From Sandaracinus amylolyticus (GTDB taxonomy: Bacteria > Myxococcota_A > Polyangia > Polyangiales > Sandaracinaceae), in contig NZ_CP011125.1 of the NCBI RefSeq assembly GCF_000737325.1, positions 1,364,001 through 1,428,000 on the forward strand: a DNA stretch of 64,000 bases. Direction: 5' to 3'. The position numbers and the translations under genes are program-made. Positions 17,040 to 25,993 of this stretch are shown in pieces. The first letter of the stretch is position 1. Every line of letters starts with the position of its first letter. The notes under the pieces were generated by a model. That model did not search any database, was not told the origin of the DNA, and saw only the letters and a program-made list of their open reading frames with translations.

Positions 17040-17570
17040 ATGGCGACGCGTGGGAACCGACCGAGGGATCCGGCTGCGACCAAGGGAGGAGTCCGCGGGA
17101 CGCACGGGCTCGGCGACGCGCCGCGGGAGAGCGACGAGCTTCATCCCGTGGCCGCGCAGGGCGGCACCGCGAGCCGCACCGGCGGCAGCACGCGCGGTGG
17201 GACCGCGAGCCGCAGCCATCTCGGGATGCGCAGCGAGGCGCCGCAGAAGGGCGGCGTGAAGGGAGAGAACGAGAACGTGAGCGACGAGAGCGTGGGTGAG
17301 GAGCGCGAGTTCGAGCTGTCGAACGCGATGGCCGATCTCGAGACTGCGGACGAGCGCGCGGAGCGCCGCGAGCGCGAGGCGAACGAGGCTCGCGAGAGCG
17401 AGCGGCGCGCGGCGGAGGAGGAGATCCTCGGCGACGCACGGTTCGACGAGGAAGAGCGGCGCGACCGCAACCTCGACACCGTGAAGACGCACGGGCCCGG
17501 ACCGAAGGACGCGGGCAAGGGCACCGCGCTGAAGAAGCACCTCGACGAGCACGGGATCGAGAGGCGCTGA
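17040..17570 (+). CDS. Hypothetical disordered, highly charged protein
   Basis: I do not recognise this 176-residue protein. The first 70 residues are low in hydrophobics with a short internal repeat (GGTASRTGGSTRGGTASR), typical of intrinsic disorder. Residues about 85-150 are dense in Glu and Arg (DERAERREREANEARESERR), suggesting a long charged helix or coiled coil. The tail is rich in Lys, Gly and Asp. No membrane or signal segment is present. The ATG at 17040 follows GGAGGT by 7 bases, which is a strong start. Divergence from a stress-type SDR suggests, but does not show, a protective or desiccation-related role. A 16-bp hairpin follows the stop. Confidence 0.8.
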   Translation: MATRGNRPRDPAATKGGVRGTHGLGDAPRESDELHPVAAQGGTASRTGGSTRGGTASRSHLGMRSEAPQKGGVKGENENVSDESVGEEREFELSNAMADLETADERAERREREANEARESERRAAEEEILGDARFDEEERRDRNLDTVKTHGPGPKDAGKGTALKKHLDEHGIERR

Positions 17571-17577
17571 GCGAGAT

Positions 17578-17619
17578 GCGCTGCACGCATGGGTCGTGAC
17601 GGGCCCATGCGTGCAGCGC
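17578..17619. terminator. Perfect 16-bp hairpin, bidirectional terminator
   Basis: Arms gcgctgcacgcatggg (17578-17593) and cccatgcgtgcagcgc (17604-17619) pair perfectly around a 10-base loop. The hairpin lies exactly between the convergent genes that end at 17570 and 17631, which supports use in both directions. No T tract follows. Confidence 0.85.
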
Positions 17620-17630
17620 GTGGCGCTCCT

Positions 17631-19160
17631 CTAGAGCATGCGGGTCAGGCGCGCGCGGAGCGCGTCCGAGGCGGAGGCGAGCCGCGCGCGCTCGTCACCG
17701 CCGCACGCGTCGCGCGCCATCGCGAGCCACGCGGCGCGGAACGCGAGGTACGCGATCGTCCAGGAGGGCACGCGGGCGCGCGCGTCGTGATCGCCGGTCG
17801 CGCGCACGTAGCGATCGAGCAGCGCGGTGGTGTGGGCGTCGTCGAGATCCCACTCGACGATCGCGCCCGCGAGGTCCCAGGCGACGTCGCACGGGCCCGG
17901 GAAGAAGTGGTCGTCGCCGTGCGCGATCGCGTCGACCTTCTGGAGCGATCCGTCGGGCGCGACGATCCACTCGTGCGGGGCGAGGTGGCCGTCGGCGATC
18001 ACCGGGCGCGCGAGCGGGAGCGCGATGGTGCGATCGAGATGGAGCAGCGCGCGGAGGTTGTCCGCGGTGGCGCGCTCGAGCGCCGAGACGTGGTCGAGCG
18101 CGGCGGGCGCGACCTCGAGGCGCGCGGCGATCGCGCGGGCGATCGCATCGAGCGGCGGGTCGTCGCGCGCCGAGAGCGGACGACCGGGCGCGCGCTCCCA
18201 GCGCACGAAGCCGTCGGGGAGGCGCTGCAGGCGCGGTGAGATGCCGAGCGACGCGAGCGCCTCGCCGCGCGCGCACGCGTCGTCGCCGAAGCACGCGAGG
18301 CCCTCGTACTTCAGCACGGATCCGTCGCGCGCGAGGTGCTTGCGGCGCTCCATCGCGGGCCAGCTCGGGGGCCACGGCGCGCTCGGATCGAGCATCGACG
18401 CGCGCCACGCGCCGGCGGAGATCTCGTCGCGCGCGCCCTCGGGCGTGACGCGGGTCGGCGACGCGACCACGACGCGCAGCGCGCGCCAGCGCGCGGCCGC
18501 GCTCGGCGCGCAGAGGCGATCGACGTCGGGCGCGTGGCTCGCGACGAGGATCACGCGATCGCGCGGGGCGCCCGCGGCGACGAGCGCGTCGGCGGCGGCG
18601 AGGAACGACGAGCCGCTCAGCCCGGGGCCCTCGTCGATCACCAGCGCGACGCCGGTCGATGCGGCGTGGGCCGCGACGTCGGGATCGAGCGTCGCGCGGC
18701 GATCGAAGGGATGCCCGGTCGGGCGCACCGTCGCGCGGATCACGCGGCTGCCCCGCGCGCGCAGCGCGGCAGCGGCGATCGCGGAGAGTGTCGTGCCGAT
18801 GGTGCGGATGCCGAGCACGAGCGCGGGCACGCCGGGCGGCACCGCGCGCGTCGCGGCGTGCGCGTACTCGAGCGGATGGATCGCGTAGTAGGCGAAGCCT
18901 TCCGGCACCGAGGCGCGGGCACGATCGACGCGCGGCGAGGGCAGGGGCGGGGCGACGACGCGCGTGCCCGCGATCACCGCGTCGGCGGCGGCATCGGTCC
19001 AGGCGATCGCGTCGCGCGCGGCGGGATCGCCGGCGTCGAGCAGCGCGCACTCGAGCTCGCCGGCGCGCAGCAGGGTGTCGATCGGATCACGCGACGCGGC
19101 GAGCGCGCGCAGGCGGGCGTGCACGTCGATCTCACGCTTTCCGTCGCGGAACACGTGCAC
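17631..19160 (-). CDS. Phosphoribosyltransferase-like domain fused to a kinase-like domain
   Basis: This 509-residue protein appears to have two parts. The N-terminal half (about residues 95-250) has a phosphoribosyltransferase-like core; VIDEGPGLSGSSFL matches the PRPP-binding loop pattern of two acidic residues followed by a small-residue turn. The C-terminal half (about 275-500) resembles aminoglycoside/choline kinase folds: LKYEGLA as a possible ATP-lysine strand, IADGHLAPHEW in the catalytic-loop position and HFFPGPCDVAWDLAGAI in the metal-binding position. The catalytic-loop Asp/Asn pattern is degenerate, so activity is uncertain. The GTG at 19160 is preceded by GAGGAG. The closest general analogy is phosphoribosyltransferase proteins of tellurite-resistance type biosynthetic loci. 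Confidence 0.7.
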   Translation of the reverse strand: MHVFRDGKREIDVHARLRALAASRDPIDTLLRAGELECALLDAGDPAARDAIAWTDAAADAVIAGTRVVAPPLPSPRVDRARASVPEGFAYYAIHPLEYAHAATRAVPPGVPALVLGIRTIGTTLSAIAAAALRARGSRVIRATVRPTGHPFDRRATLDPDVAAHAASTGVALVIDEGPGLSGSSFLAAADALVAAGAPRDRVILVASHAPDVDRLCAPSAAARWRALRVVVASPTRVTPEGARDEISAGAWRASMLDPSAPWPPSWPAMERRKHLARDGSVLKYEGLACFGDDACARGEALASLGISPRLQRLPDGFVRWERAPGRPLSARDDPPLDAIARAIAARLEVAPAALDHVSALERATADNLRALLHLDRTIALPLARPVIADGHLAPHEWIVAPDGSLQKVDAIAHGDDHFFPGPCDVAWDLAGAIVEWDLDDAHTTALLDRYVRATGDHDARARVPSWTIAYLAFRAAWLAMARDACGGDERARLASASDALRARLTRML

Positions 19161-19425
19161 TCGGGACTCTCCTCACGGGTCGCAAATCGCTCCCAATTCC
19201 GCTGGTTTTCGCGACCTCCGTGCCCGGCGCTCTTTGCGCGCACGGCCGCGGTGCCGAAACAGGTGTGAGACGGCTCGTGATCCCGACATCGATGCCAGCC
19301 AGCACCCGATCGCCCAGGCGCAGGATGCGAGGGTCGTCTCCGGGGCACTTGGGAACACCACGAACGGGGATCGAGATCGGCGTGCTGGCGAGACTCGCGG
19401 AACGTGGTTCCGCGTCGAGGTACTC

Positions 19426-20259
19426 GTGAACGCCACTGCACCGCGACATCGAATCCTCGCCGTCGATCTCGACGGCACGCTGTTGAAGGACGACCGCACC
19501 GTGGCGCCCGAGGATCTCGCCGCGATCCGCGAGGCACGCGCCGCGGGCGTGTACGTCACGATCGTCACCGGGCGCATCGCGTCGGGCGCGCTCCCGACCG
19601 CGCGCGAGGTCGGCATCGACACACCGATCGTGTGCGCGGATGGTGCGCAGCTGGTGCAGCCGGCGACGGGCGAGCTGATCGCGCGCAAGAGCCTTCCCGG
19701 CAAGGCGACACGCGCTGCGCTCACGGTGTTCTCCGATCGGAGGCTCACGCCCTTCGTGCTCACGCACGAGGCGATCCACGCGCGGCGAGGCGCGGAGTCG
19801 CTCGCGCCGTGGGTGATCGGGTGGTCGCCCGAGCTGCGGCTGCACGCGCCCGAGGAGCTCGCGTGGCCCGAGCTGCGCGACGTGGCGATCGTGCTCGGCA
19901 TCGGGAACCGCGACGTCGCGGGCAACGCGCTCGACGAGCTCGGGCAGTCGCTACCGCCGTCGGCGGGCGCCGTCGCGTTCCCGATGGGGAGCGACGAGGT
20001 GTGGGGCGTGCGCGTGCAGGCGCGCGGCTGCACCAAGAGCGCGGGCTTGTCGGCGCTCGCGGCGCGCCTCGGCGTGCGCCGCACGGACGTCGCGTACGTG
20101 GGCGACTGGTACAACGACATCTCGGCGTTCGCGTGGGCGGGTCGCTCGTTCGCGATGGGGCACGCGCCGCAGGACGTGAAGCGCCACGCGAACGAGGTGC
20201 TGCGCGCGACGAGCGAGAGCGGCGGCGGCGTCGCCGAGGTGGTGCACCGCTGGCTGTGA
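19426..20259 (+). CDS. HAD-superfamily hydrolase, Cof type
   Basis: This 277-residue HAD phosphatase has motif I AVDLDGTLLKDD with the nucleophile and acid aspartates, motif II TGR, a lysine in the CTKSAGLSAL segment and motif IV VGDWYNDISAF. The cap between motifs II and III is of the C2 type found in Cof/YbiV-like enzymes, which dephosphorylate sugar phosphates and related small molecules in the cytoplasm. The GTG at 19426 has GAGGT a few bases upstream. In motif IV a W-Y-N arrangement replaces the usual N-x-x-D spacing, but both acidic positions are present. It lies convergent to the first glycan cluster with only 7 bp between stops. Confidence 0.88.
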   Translation: MNATAPRHRILAVDLDGTLLKDDRTVAPEDLAAIREARAAGVYVTIVTGRIASGALPTAREVGIDTPIVCADGAQLVQPATGELIARKSLPGKATRAALTVFSDRRLTPFVLTHEAIHARRGAESLAPWVIGWSPELRLHAPEELAWPELRDVAIVLGIGNRDVAGNALDELGQSLPPSAGAVAFPMGSDEVWGVRVQARGCTKSAGLSALAARLGVRRTDVAYVGDWYNDISAFAWAGRSFAMGHAPQDVKRHANEVLRATSESGGGVAEVVHRWL

Positions 20260-20266
20260 CGCGCGC

Positions 20267-21277
20267 TCACGGCTCGATGCGCACGCGTCGCAGCACGCGA
20301 TCGCGCGCGCCCCACTGGTACTTGTAGGGCTCGGCTCCGCGGAGGAAGTCGAAGTCGCGCACGCCGTCGCGCGCGAGGCGCTCGACGATCTCGGCGATGA
20401 GCACGACCAGCGGGCTCGAGCGCGCGAGCGCGGGATCGAATCCGCCGAGGTAGAGCCCGGCCCACGCGCGCTCGCGCAGCACGAGGTACGACGCCGCGAG
20501 CGCGCCGTGCGCGCGCAGCGACCAGAGCTCCGCGCGTCCTTCGCGCACCAGCGCGGGGACGGCCTCGTCGAGGAACGCGTGGCGTCCGGTGAGCGCGCCG
20601 GGCTCGCCGCGCGCGGCCCAGCGTGCCTCGTGGTTCGCGCGCCACGCGCGGAGCGCCTCGTCCACCGCCTCGTCCACGTGGTGCTCGCGCGCGACCTCGG
20701 GCACGATCGACTCGCGCGCGGCGCGCCGGCGATCGTAACGAACGCGGCGCGCCCACGACGCGGAGAGCACGTCGTCGAGCGTCTCCGCGCCCTCGGGCCA
20801 CGCGAGGACGGGCGAGACCGAGAGCGCGTCGTCGACGATCACGCGACCGGCGTGACCGGCGCGCGCGGCCGCGAGCAGCGGCGAGCCGTCCGCGAGCTCG
20901 TGCAGCTCGAGCACGCGCCACTCGGCGCGACGCGCCGACACCGCCTCGAGCGCGGCGCGGGCGACGTCGTGCTCGCGCGCGATCACGTCGAGCGCGTCGC
21001 TCGGGCCGGTGCCTGCGAGCGCCCACGTGCCGGGCTCGCTCTCGAGCTCGGCGAGCGGAAGGAGGCCCACGAGCGCGCGCCCGCGACGCACCACGACGAC
21101 GCGCGCACGCTGTCCGAGGTGCCGCAGCGCGGGGATCACCCACGCGGGGCGCTGGAACGGCGTGGACCACGGGCACGCATCGCAGAGCGCGTCCCACTCG
21201 CGCGCGAGCGCGGCGAGCGCGTCCACGTCGTCGATCCACGTCGCGCGCAACGCGGGCTCGGCGGGCGCGAGCTCCAT
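20267..21277 (-). CDS. BioF2-type GNAT acyltransferase
   Basis: This 336-residue protein fits the BioF2-like/CelD-type double-GNAT family, often found in polysaccharide loci. An N-terminal segment resembles a first GNAT half (STPFQRPAWVIPALRHLG; VVVRRGRALVGLLPL), and the C-terminal half holds SYLVLRERAWAGLYLGGFDP and the closing DFDFLRGAEPYKYQWGARDR, a characteristic ending. Such enzymes transfer acyl or aminoacyl groups to sugars or peptides. The ATG at 21277 is used; upstream sequence in the frame is arginine-rich and non-homologous. It is the most downstream gene of a minus-strand cluster and is separated from the glycosyltransferase before it by 1 bp. Confidence 0.85.
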   Translation of the reverse strand: MELAPAEPALRATWIDDVDALAALAREWDALCDACPWSTPFQRPAWVIPALRHLGQRARVVVVRRGRALVGLLPLAELESEPGTWALAGTGPSDALDVIAREHDVARAALEAVSARRAEWRVLELHELADGSPLLAAARAGHAGRVIVDDALSVSPVLAWPEGAETLDDVLSASWARRVRYDRRRAARESIVPEVAREHHVDEAVDEALRAWRANHEARWAARGEPGALTGRHAFLDEAVPALVREGRAELWSLRAHGALAASYLVLRERAWAGLYLGGFDPALARSSPLVVLIAEIVERLARDGVRDFDFLRGAEPYKYQWGARDRVLRRVRIEP

Positions 21278-21278
21278 C

Positions 21279-22331
21279 TCACGCGGCACGCTCGCCCTCG
21301 CGGCCCGACGCGATCCGCGCGAGCAGATCGACCCAGCGCGCGCTCGTGCGGGCGAGATCGAAGCGCGCCTCCGCCGCGGCGCGGCACGCGCGGGGATCGA
21401 TCTCGTGCACGCGCGCGATCGCGTCGCCCATCGCGTGCGCATCGCGCACGAGGAGCCCGGTGCGCCCGTCCTCGACGACGTCGGCGAGCGCGCCGTTCGG
21501 ATACGCGATCACCGGCGTCGCGGACGCGAGCGCCTCCATCGCGACGAGCGAGCTCGTCTCCGCGACGAGGCTCGGGACGAGCACGCAGCGCGCGCCCGCG
21601 AGCAGACGTCGCTTCCGCGCGCCCTGCACCGGACCGAGCCAGCGCACGCCGCGGCCGAGCTCGGGCGCGATCACGTCGCGGAAGTGGCGCTCGTGCGCGT
21701 CGTAGGGGAACACCGCGCCCGCGATCAGCAGCGGCACGGAGGCGTGCCGCGCGGCGGCGATCGCGGCCGGCAGGTTCTTCTCGGGGCAGACCCGACCGAG
21801 CGCGAGCGCGTAGCCGTGCTTGTGCGTGCGCGGCGCGTAGCGCGCGAGGTCGATCCCGTTCTCGACGACGCGCACCGGGACGCCGCTCGGGACGTCCGCC
21901 GCCTGCGAGCGCGAGACGCACACGAGGTGCACGTTCGTTCGCGCCGCCGCGCGCTCGAGCGTTCCCGGCGCGTAGAACGAGATCGGCATGTGGAGGACCA
22001 CGACCGTCGGCACGGTGGTCGCCGGCAGCGTCGCCTCGAAGTCGAGCCCGTGCGCGATCACGACGTCGATCGTGAACGTCGCGAGCGCGTACTCCGCGGC
22101 GCGCCGGCTCGCGTCGATCGCACGGTGCCGCGCGGCGTCGTCGATGACCGCGGGCACGGGCGGTGTCGCGACGAGCGCGCCCTCGACGTGCGATCCCGCG
22201 GGCGCGACCACGATCGAGCCCTGACCCGCGCGCACCAGCGCCGCGTCGAGCTGCGCGAGCACCACCTCCGCGCCGCCGACCGCGTCGGCGTTCACCGGCG
22301 CGAGCGCGTACGAGATCGAGAGCACGTTCAC
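21279..22331 (-). CDS. GT4-type glycosyltransferase
   Basis: This 350-residue glycosyltransferase has a GT-B fold. The N-terminal domain contains YALAPVNADAVGGAEVVLAQL, with the glycine-rich acceptor loop expected near the start. The C-terminal donor-binding domain contains ALGRVCPEKNLPAAI and the EX7E-like segment (VAETSSLVAMEALASATPVIA), which bind a nucleotide sugar. It presumably adds a sugar to a lipid- or sugar-linked acceptor in the cytoplasm. The GTG at 22331 overlaps the stop of the PIG-L gene, so the two are translationally coupled. Donor and acceptor are not readable from sequence. Confidence 0.92.
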   Translation of the reverse strand: MNVLSISYALAPVNADAVGGAEVVLAQLDAALVRAGQGSIVVAPAGSHVEGALVATPPVPAVIDDAARHRAIDASRRAAEYALATFTIDVVIAHGLDFEATLPATTVPTVVVLHMPISFYAPGTLERAAARTNVHLVCVSRSQAADVPSGVPVRVVENGIDLARYAPRTHKHGYALALGRVCPEKNLPAAIAAARHASVPLLIAGAVFPYDAHERHFRDVIAPELGRGVRWLGPVQGARKRRLLAGARCVLVPSLVAETSSLVAMEALASATPVIAYPNGALADVVEDGRTGLLVRDAHAMGDAIARVHEIDPRACRAAAEARFDLARTSARWVDLLARIASGREGERAA

Positions 22332-23152
22332 GGCAGCACCGTCTGCACACCGAGGGCCGACGCCGCGCGCGCGACCCGCGCGCGGAACGCCGCGCCGTCG
22401 AGCCTCCAGCGATGCTGCTCGTAGTAGAGCGTCCCTTCGTGCGGCGGCGCGCCGAAGTCCTCGATCGCCACCGGACGGAACAGCTCTCCGTCGGGCTCGA
22501 GCGCGCGCAGCACCTCGCGCTGCGAGACGAAGCGATCGAGCGCGCGGTGCTTGCGCGCTCGTTCCTCGTGCGTAGGCGCGCGCGCCCTCCTTCGTGCGTC
22601 GGTGGGGCGCGGCAGGAGCCCGCGCGCGATGCGCTCGCCCGGCGCGGCGTGGTACGAGGCCATCTCGGCGAGCGCGGGGCGCGGCACGTCCTCGGGCAAC
22701 AGATCGAGAGCCGCGCGCACGGCGAACGCGGCGGCATCGTGATCGGGGTGACCTCCCTCGTACGCGTGCGTGATCACGAGCGCAGGTCGCTGGTGCGCGA
22801 TCACCCGCGCGATCTCGCGTGCGAGGTCGGGCAGCGCGTCCGCGGCCTCCTGATCGCGCACCCCGAGCGCGCTGCGCCGTGTGCGCTCGAGGCCGAGCTC
22901 GGCGAGCGCCTCGTCGAGCTCCCGAGCGCGCAGCGCGGCGTACGCCTCGCGCGTGTCGCAGCCCGCGTTGCGCGCGAACCACGGGTCGACGGGCGCTCCG
23001 TCGGTGAGGTGCACGAGGTGCAGGTGATCGCCGCGATCCGCGAGGCAGAGCCCCGCGAAGGCGGTCTCGTCGTCGGGATGCGCCACCACCGCGCAGACCC
23101 CGGCGATCGGAGCGCCGCGCACGAGCGCGTCGAGCAGCGCGTCGACCGGCAT
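22328..23152 (-). CDS. PIG-L family deacetylase
   Basis: This 274-residue protein has the zinc-site signature AHPDDE near residue 25 and the downstream HPDHD motif (THAYEGGHPDHDAA), which define the PIG-L/LmbE family. These metal-dependent enzymes remove N-acetyl groups from GlcNAc-containing intermediates in glycolipid, mycothiol/bacillithiol and natural-product pathways. Residues 200-240 form a basic, helical insert after the active-site core. It overlaps the glycosyltransferase by 4 bp and follows the nucleotidyltransferase by 3 bp, so it probably deacetylates a product of this cluster. Start chosen at ATG 23152. Confidence 0.93.
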   Translation of the reverse strand: MPVDALLDALVRGAPIAGVCAVVAHPDDETAFAGLCLADRGDHLHLVHLTDGAPVDPWFARNAGCDTREAYAALRARELDEALAELGLERTRRSALGVRDQEAADALPDLAREIARVIAHQRPALVITHAYEGGHPDHDAAAFAVRAALDLLPEDVPRPALAEMASYHAAPGERIARGLLPRPTDARRRARAPTHEERARKHRALDRFVSQREVLRALEPDGELFRPVAIEDFGAPPHEGTLYYEQHRWRLDGAAFRARVARAASALGVQTVLP

Positions 23153-23155
23153 CCG

Positions 23156-23947
23156 TCAGCGCGTCGCCGCGAGGCCGGGCACGCGCGCCGACGCGGCGAA
23201 GGGACGCGGCGCGCCCTCGCGCGCGCGGCCGTCGAGCAGCCGCTGCGCGTCGCGATAGCCGTGCAGCGTGCCCACGTCCACGTAGCCCGTCCCTGCGTGC
23301 ACCGCGCGCGCACGACCTCCGCGCGCGAGCCACTCGTTGACGAGCGTGCCCACGTACGGATCGCCGCGATCCGGCTCCTGCCACAGCGTGTGCAGCTCCG
23401 AGAGCACGCGCCCCGGCATCTTGAACGCGCCCCAGATCCACCGGCTCGACGCGTCGGCGCGCTTCACCTGGATCTCGCGCACGGCGCCGCTCTCGTCGCT
23501 CACCACCGCGTCGAAGTGCTGCGGCTCGTCGACCGGGAAGCACAGGAACGAGAGCTCGTCGTCGGGCAGCGCGCGCAGCGCGTTCTCGGGGAACCACACC
23601 GTGTCGGGCAGCCCGACGATCACCGGCTCGTCGTCGGAGATCAGCGGGAGCGACTGGAAGATCGCGTCGCAGAGCCCCTTGGGCTCGGGCTGCACGACGT
23701 AGCAGACCGGCGCGCCACCGACGCGGCCTCCGTAGTACTCGACGATGTCGCTCTTGCCGGGCGAGATGACGAAGCAGATCTTCGTCGCGCCCCCGATCAT
23801 CATGCGCTCGACGAGGTACTCGCTCACGGCGCGCGGGCGCTCGATCCCGCCCTCGAGGCGGCTGCCGACCGGCAGGAGCTCCTTCGAGAACGCGAGCGGC
23901 TGGATGCGGCTGCCGAGGCCGGCGGCGGGCACGATTCCCCAGGTCAT
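23156..23947 (-). CDS. Sugar-phosphate nucleotidyltransferase
   Basis: This 263-residue enzyme belongs to the NTP_transferase family. It opens with the phosphate-binding motif IVPAAGLGSRIQPLAFSKELLPV, where the usual TPK before ELLPV is replaced by FSK while the lysine is kept. GLPDTVWFP provides the metal-binding aspartate, and YVDVGTLHGY closes the core. It should activate a sugar-1-phosphate to an NDP-sugar for the neighbouring glycosyltransferases; closest relatives are glucose-1-phosphate thymidylyl- or uridylyltransferases. It is 3 bp from the PIG-L gene and preceded by a 67-bp gap to the CgeB-like gene, all on the minus strand. Confidence 0.9.
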   Translation of the reverse strand: MTWGIVPAAGLGSRIQPLAFSKELLPVGSRLEGGIERPRAVSEYLVERMMIGGATKICFVISPGKSDIVEYYGGRVGGAPVCYVVQPEPKGLCDAIFQSLPLISDDEPVIVGLPDTVWFPENALRALPDDELSFLCFPVDEPQHFDAVVSDESGAVREIQVKRADASSRWIWGAFKMPGRVLSELHTLWQEPDRGDPYVGTLVNEWLARGGRARAVHAGTGYVDVGTLHGYRDAQRLLDGRAREGAPRPFAASARVPGLAATR

Positions 23948-24014
23948 CGATCCTCCTCGGTGAGCGCGCTCGCGCGCCCGTGGTGTCGATGCGTGAGCAC
24001 GCGAGGGCCGCGCG

Positions 24015-25130
24015 TCACGCCCCGGCGGCGCGTCGTTCGTCCGGCGCCGCGTGCACGATCGGCCTGCGCGCCTCCTCGAGACGCGCGATCAGCTCGCGCG
24101 CGCGGTTCGTGGCGGTGTGCTCGGCGAGCGTCCGCTCTCTCGCGCGACGCGCGATGCGCGCGAGCTCTTCGCGCGGTCGCTCGATCGCGCAGATCGCGTC
24201 GTCGCTGTCCTCCGCGACGAGGATCTCCGAGCCCGGCGTGTAGAAGTCCTCGAGCCCGGCGAACTCGTCGCTGAGCACCGGGACGCCGCACGCGGCGGCC
24301 TCGAAGAGCCGCCCCGACGGGCACCAGCCCATCTCCTTCATCGGTCCGCGCGTGACGCTCAGCGTGAGCGGCGAGCTCGCGTAGAACGCGGGATGGAGCG
24401 GCGGCGGGACGTGCGCGACGTACCAGATGTTCGAGCGCCAGGGGAACCCCTCGGGGTACATCGAGCCGCCGATCACGAGCTTCAGATCGGGGCGCGCGCG
24501 CGCCGGCGCGAGGAAGAGCGCGTCGAGCGCGGCCTGACGATCCGCGGCGTACGTGCCGAGGTACGAGAAGTCGCCCTTCCACTCGCGGCGCGGCGGTGCA
24601 GGCGCGTGCACCTCGGGATCGACGCTGCCGTAGAGCGGGGCGACGCGGCGCGCGCCGAGCTCGCGACGGAGCGCGTCGAGCGCGCGACCGCCGGTGTAGC
24701 TCAGCACGAGATCGAACCCGCCGAGGCCCTGCGCCGGAAGGTACGGGACGGGCTCGCCCGCGTGCAGGCGCTCGAGCGTGACCGGCGTGTCGAGATCGTA
24801 GAACGCGCGCACGCTCGCGCTCGACGCGAGCACGCGCTCGCAGAGCAGCGCGCCCTCGGGGCAGTACGACGTGACCATGGCGACGTCGCAGTCGCGCAGG
24901 TGATTGCGGATCTGCGTCTCGACGTGCGCGAGCTCGGCGTAGAGCACGAGCCGGCTGCGCCCGGTGAGCTTGTCGACGTCGCGGTGCTGCGCGTAGTACG
25001 GGACGTCCTTCTCGAAGAAGACGACCTCGTGCCCCATCGCGTCGAGCGCGCGCACGAGGCCACGCCAGAGCGTCGCGTGTCCGTTGCCCCACGCGCTCGA
25101 GATCGAGAGCCCGAAGACGACGATCTTCAT
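24015..25130 (-). CDS. CgeB-like glycosyltransferase
   Basis: This 371-residue protein resembles the CgeB/Glyco_trans_1_4 group. It starts with KIVVFGLSISSAWGNGHAT, and later has AFYDLDTPVTLERL, SYLGTYAADRQAALD and a C-terminal donor-site region ending in GRLFEAAACGVPVLSDEF. These are GT-B enzymes that use a nucleotide sugar. It is clearly paralogous to the gene at 47296-48399 in the second glycan cluster, sharing WGNGHAT, DTPVTL and YLGTY at matching places. It overlaps the upstream metallo-beta-lactamase gene by 4 bp. It probably acts in the same pathway as the PIG-L and GT4 enzymes. Confidence 0.88.
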   Translation of the reverse strand: MKIVVFGLSISSAWGNGHATLWRGLVRALDAMGHEVVFFEKDVPYYAQHRDVDKLTGRSRLVLYAELAHVETQIRNHLRDCDVAMVTSYCPEGALLCERVLASSASVRAFYDLDTPVTLERLHAGEPVPYLPAQGLGGFDLVLSYTGGRALDALRRELGARRVAPLYGSVDPEVHAPAPPRREWKGDFSYLGTYAADRQAALDALFLAPARARPDLKLVIGGSMYPEGFPWRSNIWYVAHVPPPLHPAFYASSPLTLSVTRGPMKEMGWCPSGRLFEAAACGVPVLSDEFAGLEDFYTPGSEILVAEDSDDAICAIERPREELARIARRARERTLAEHTATNRARELIARLEEARRPIVHAAPDERRAAGA

Positions 25131-25993
25131 CGGCGCGCCTCCAGGCGATCCGCGCCGCGGCGGCGCGCAGCCGCCTTGGGCATGCGCGCGAGCTCGACGG
25201 GATCGTGCGCGCAGAAGACGTCGACGCGATCGGCGTGATCGAGCACGAGCTTGCGCAGTCGATCCTGGTTGCCGAGGCGCGCCTCGCGGTCGGCGTCCAT
25301 CAGCGCCTCGTAGGCGAGCAGCGCGGGCGGGCAGTGCGGCTCGCGCGGGTCGATCTCGCCGTGGAAGAAGTACGCGTCGCCCGCGTGAAGGCGCCAGCGG
25401 CCCGCCGACTCGAACGCGATGCCGCAGTGACCCGGTGTGTGCCCGAAGAGCGGGATCATGAGGATCTCGGGCGGCAGACCCTCGAGCTCGCGCACCGCCT
25501 CGAACCCGAACCACGCGTCGCCGCGCGTCTCGTAGAGCACCCAGTCGGGCCCGTGCGACCACTGCGCGGGTCGATACCGTCGATGGCCCATGCGCGTCGT
25601 GCGCTCCATCGCGGCGTCGTGCTCGGTCGCGTAGACGTGCACGCGCGCGTGGGGGAAGTCGGCGAGCCCACCCGCGTGATCGAAGTCGAGGTGCGTGACG
25701 ACGACGTCGCGGATGTCGCGCGGATCGAAGCCCAGCGCGCGGATGCGCGAGTGCGCGGTCTCGTCGAGCGAGAGCCGCGGCTGGAGCAGCGAGCGCATGA
25801 CGCGCGACATCCGATCGGGGTGCTGCACGTCCGAGCGCCCGAGCCCGGTGTCGACGAGCACGAGACGATCGGGGAGCTCGAGCAGGACGCAGTGACAGAC
25901 GATGTCGGCGCGATCCGCCAGCGGGCCCGAGCCCTGGATCAGTCGACGTCCTCGCGGGCACATCGTGCCTGCGGCGAAGTGGTGCGCGCGCAT
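25127..25993 (-). CDS. Metallo-beta-lactamase-fold hydrolase
   Basis: This 288-residue protein has the metal motif THLDFDHAGG, later FGHTPGHCG, a bridging aspartate in LHAGDAYFF and a terminal AHDPVELA. The arrangement resembles N-acyl homoserine lactonases and related lactonases of the fold (the HxDxDH form is typical of that group). It could cleave a lactone or thioester, and quorum-quenching activity is possible but not shown. The ATG at 25993 is the best start because the upstream frame is not conserved-looking. It is the first gene of the minus-strand cluster, overlapping the CgeB-like gene by 4 bp. Confidence 0.87.
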   Translation of the reverse strand: MRAHHFAAGTMCPRGRRLIQGSGPLADRADIVCHCVLLELPDRLVLVDTGLGRSDVQHPDRMSRVMRSLLQPRLSLDETAHSRIRALGFDPRDIRDVVVTHLDFDHAGGLADFPHARVHVYATEHDAAMERTTRMGHRRYRPAQWSHGPDWVLYETRGDAWFGFEAVRELEGLPPEILMIPLFGHTPGHCGIAFESAGRWRLHAGDAYFFHGEIDPREPHCPPALLAYEALMDADREARLGNQDRLRKLVLDHADRVDVFCAHDPVELARMPKAAARRRGADRLEARR

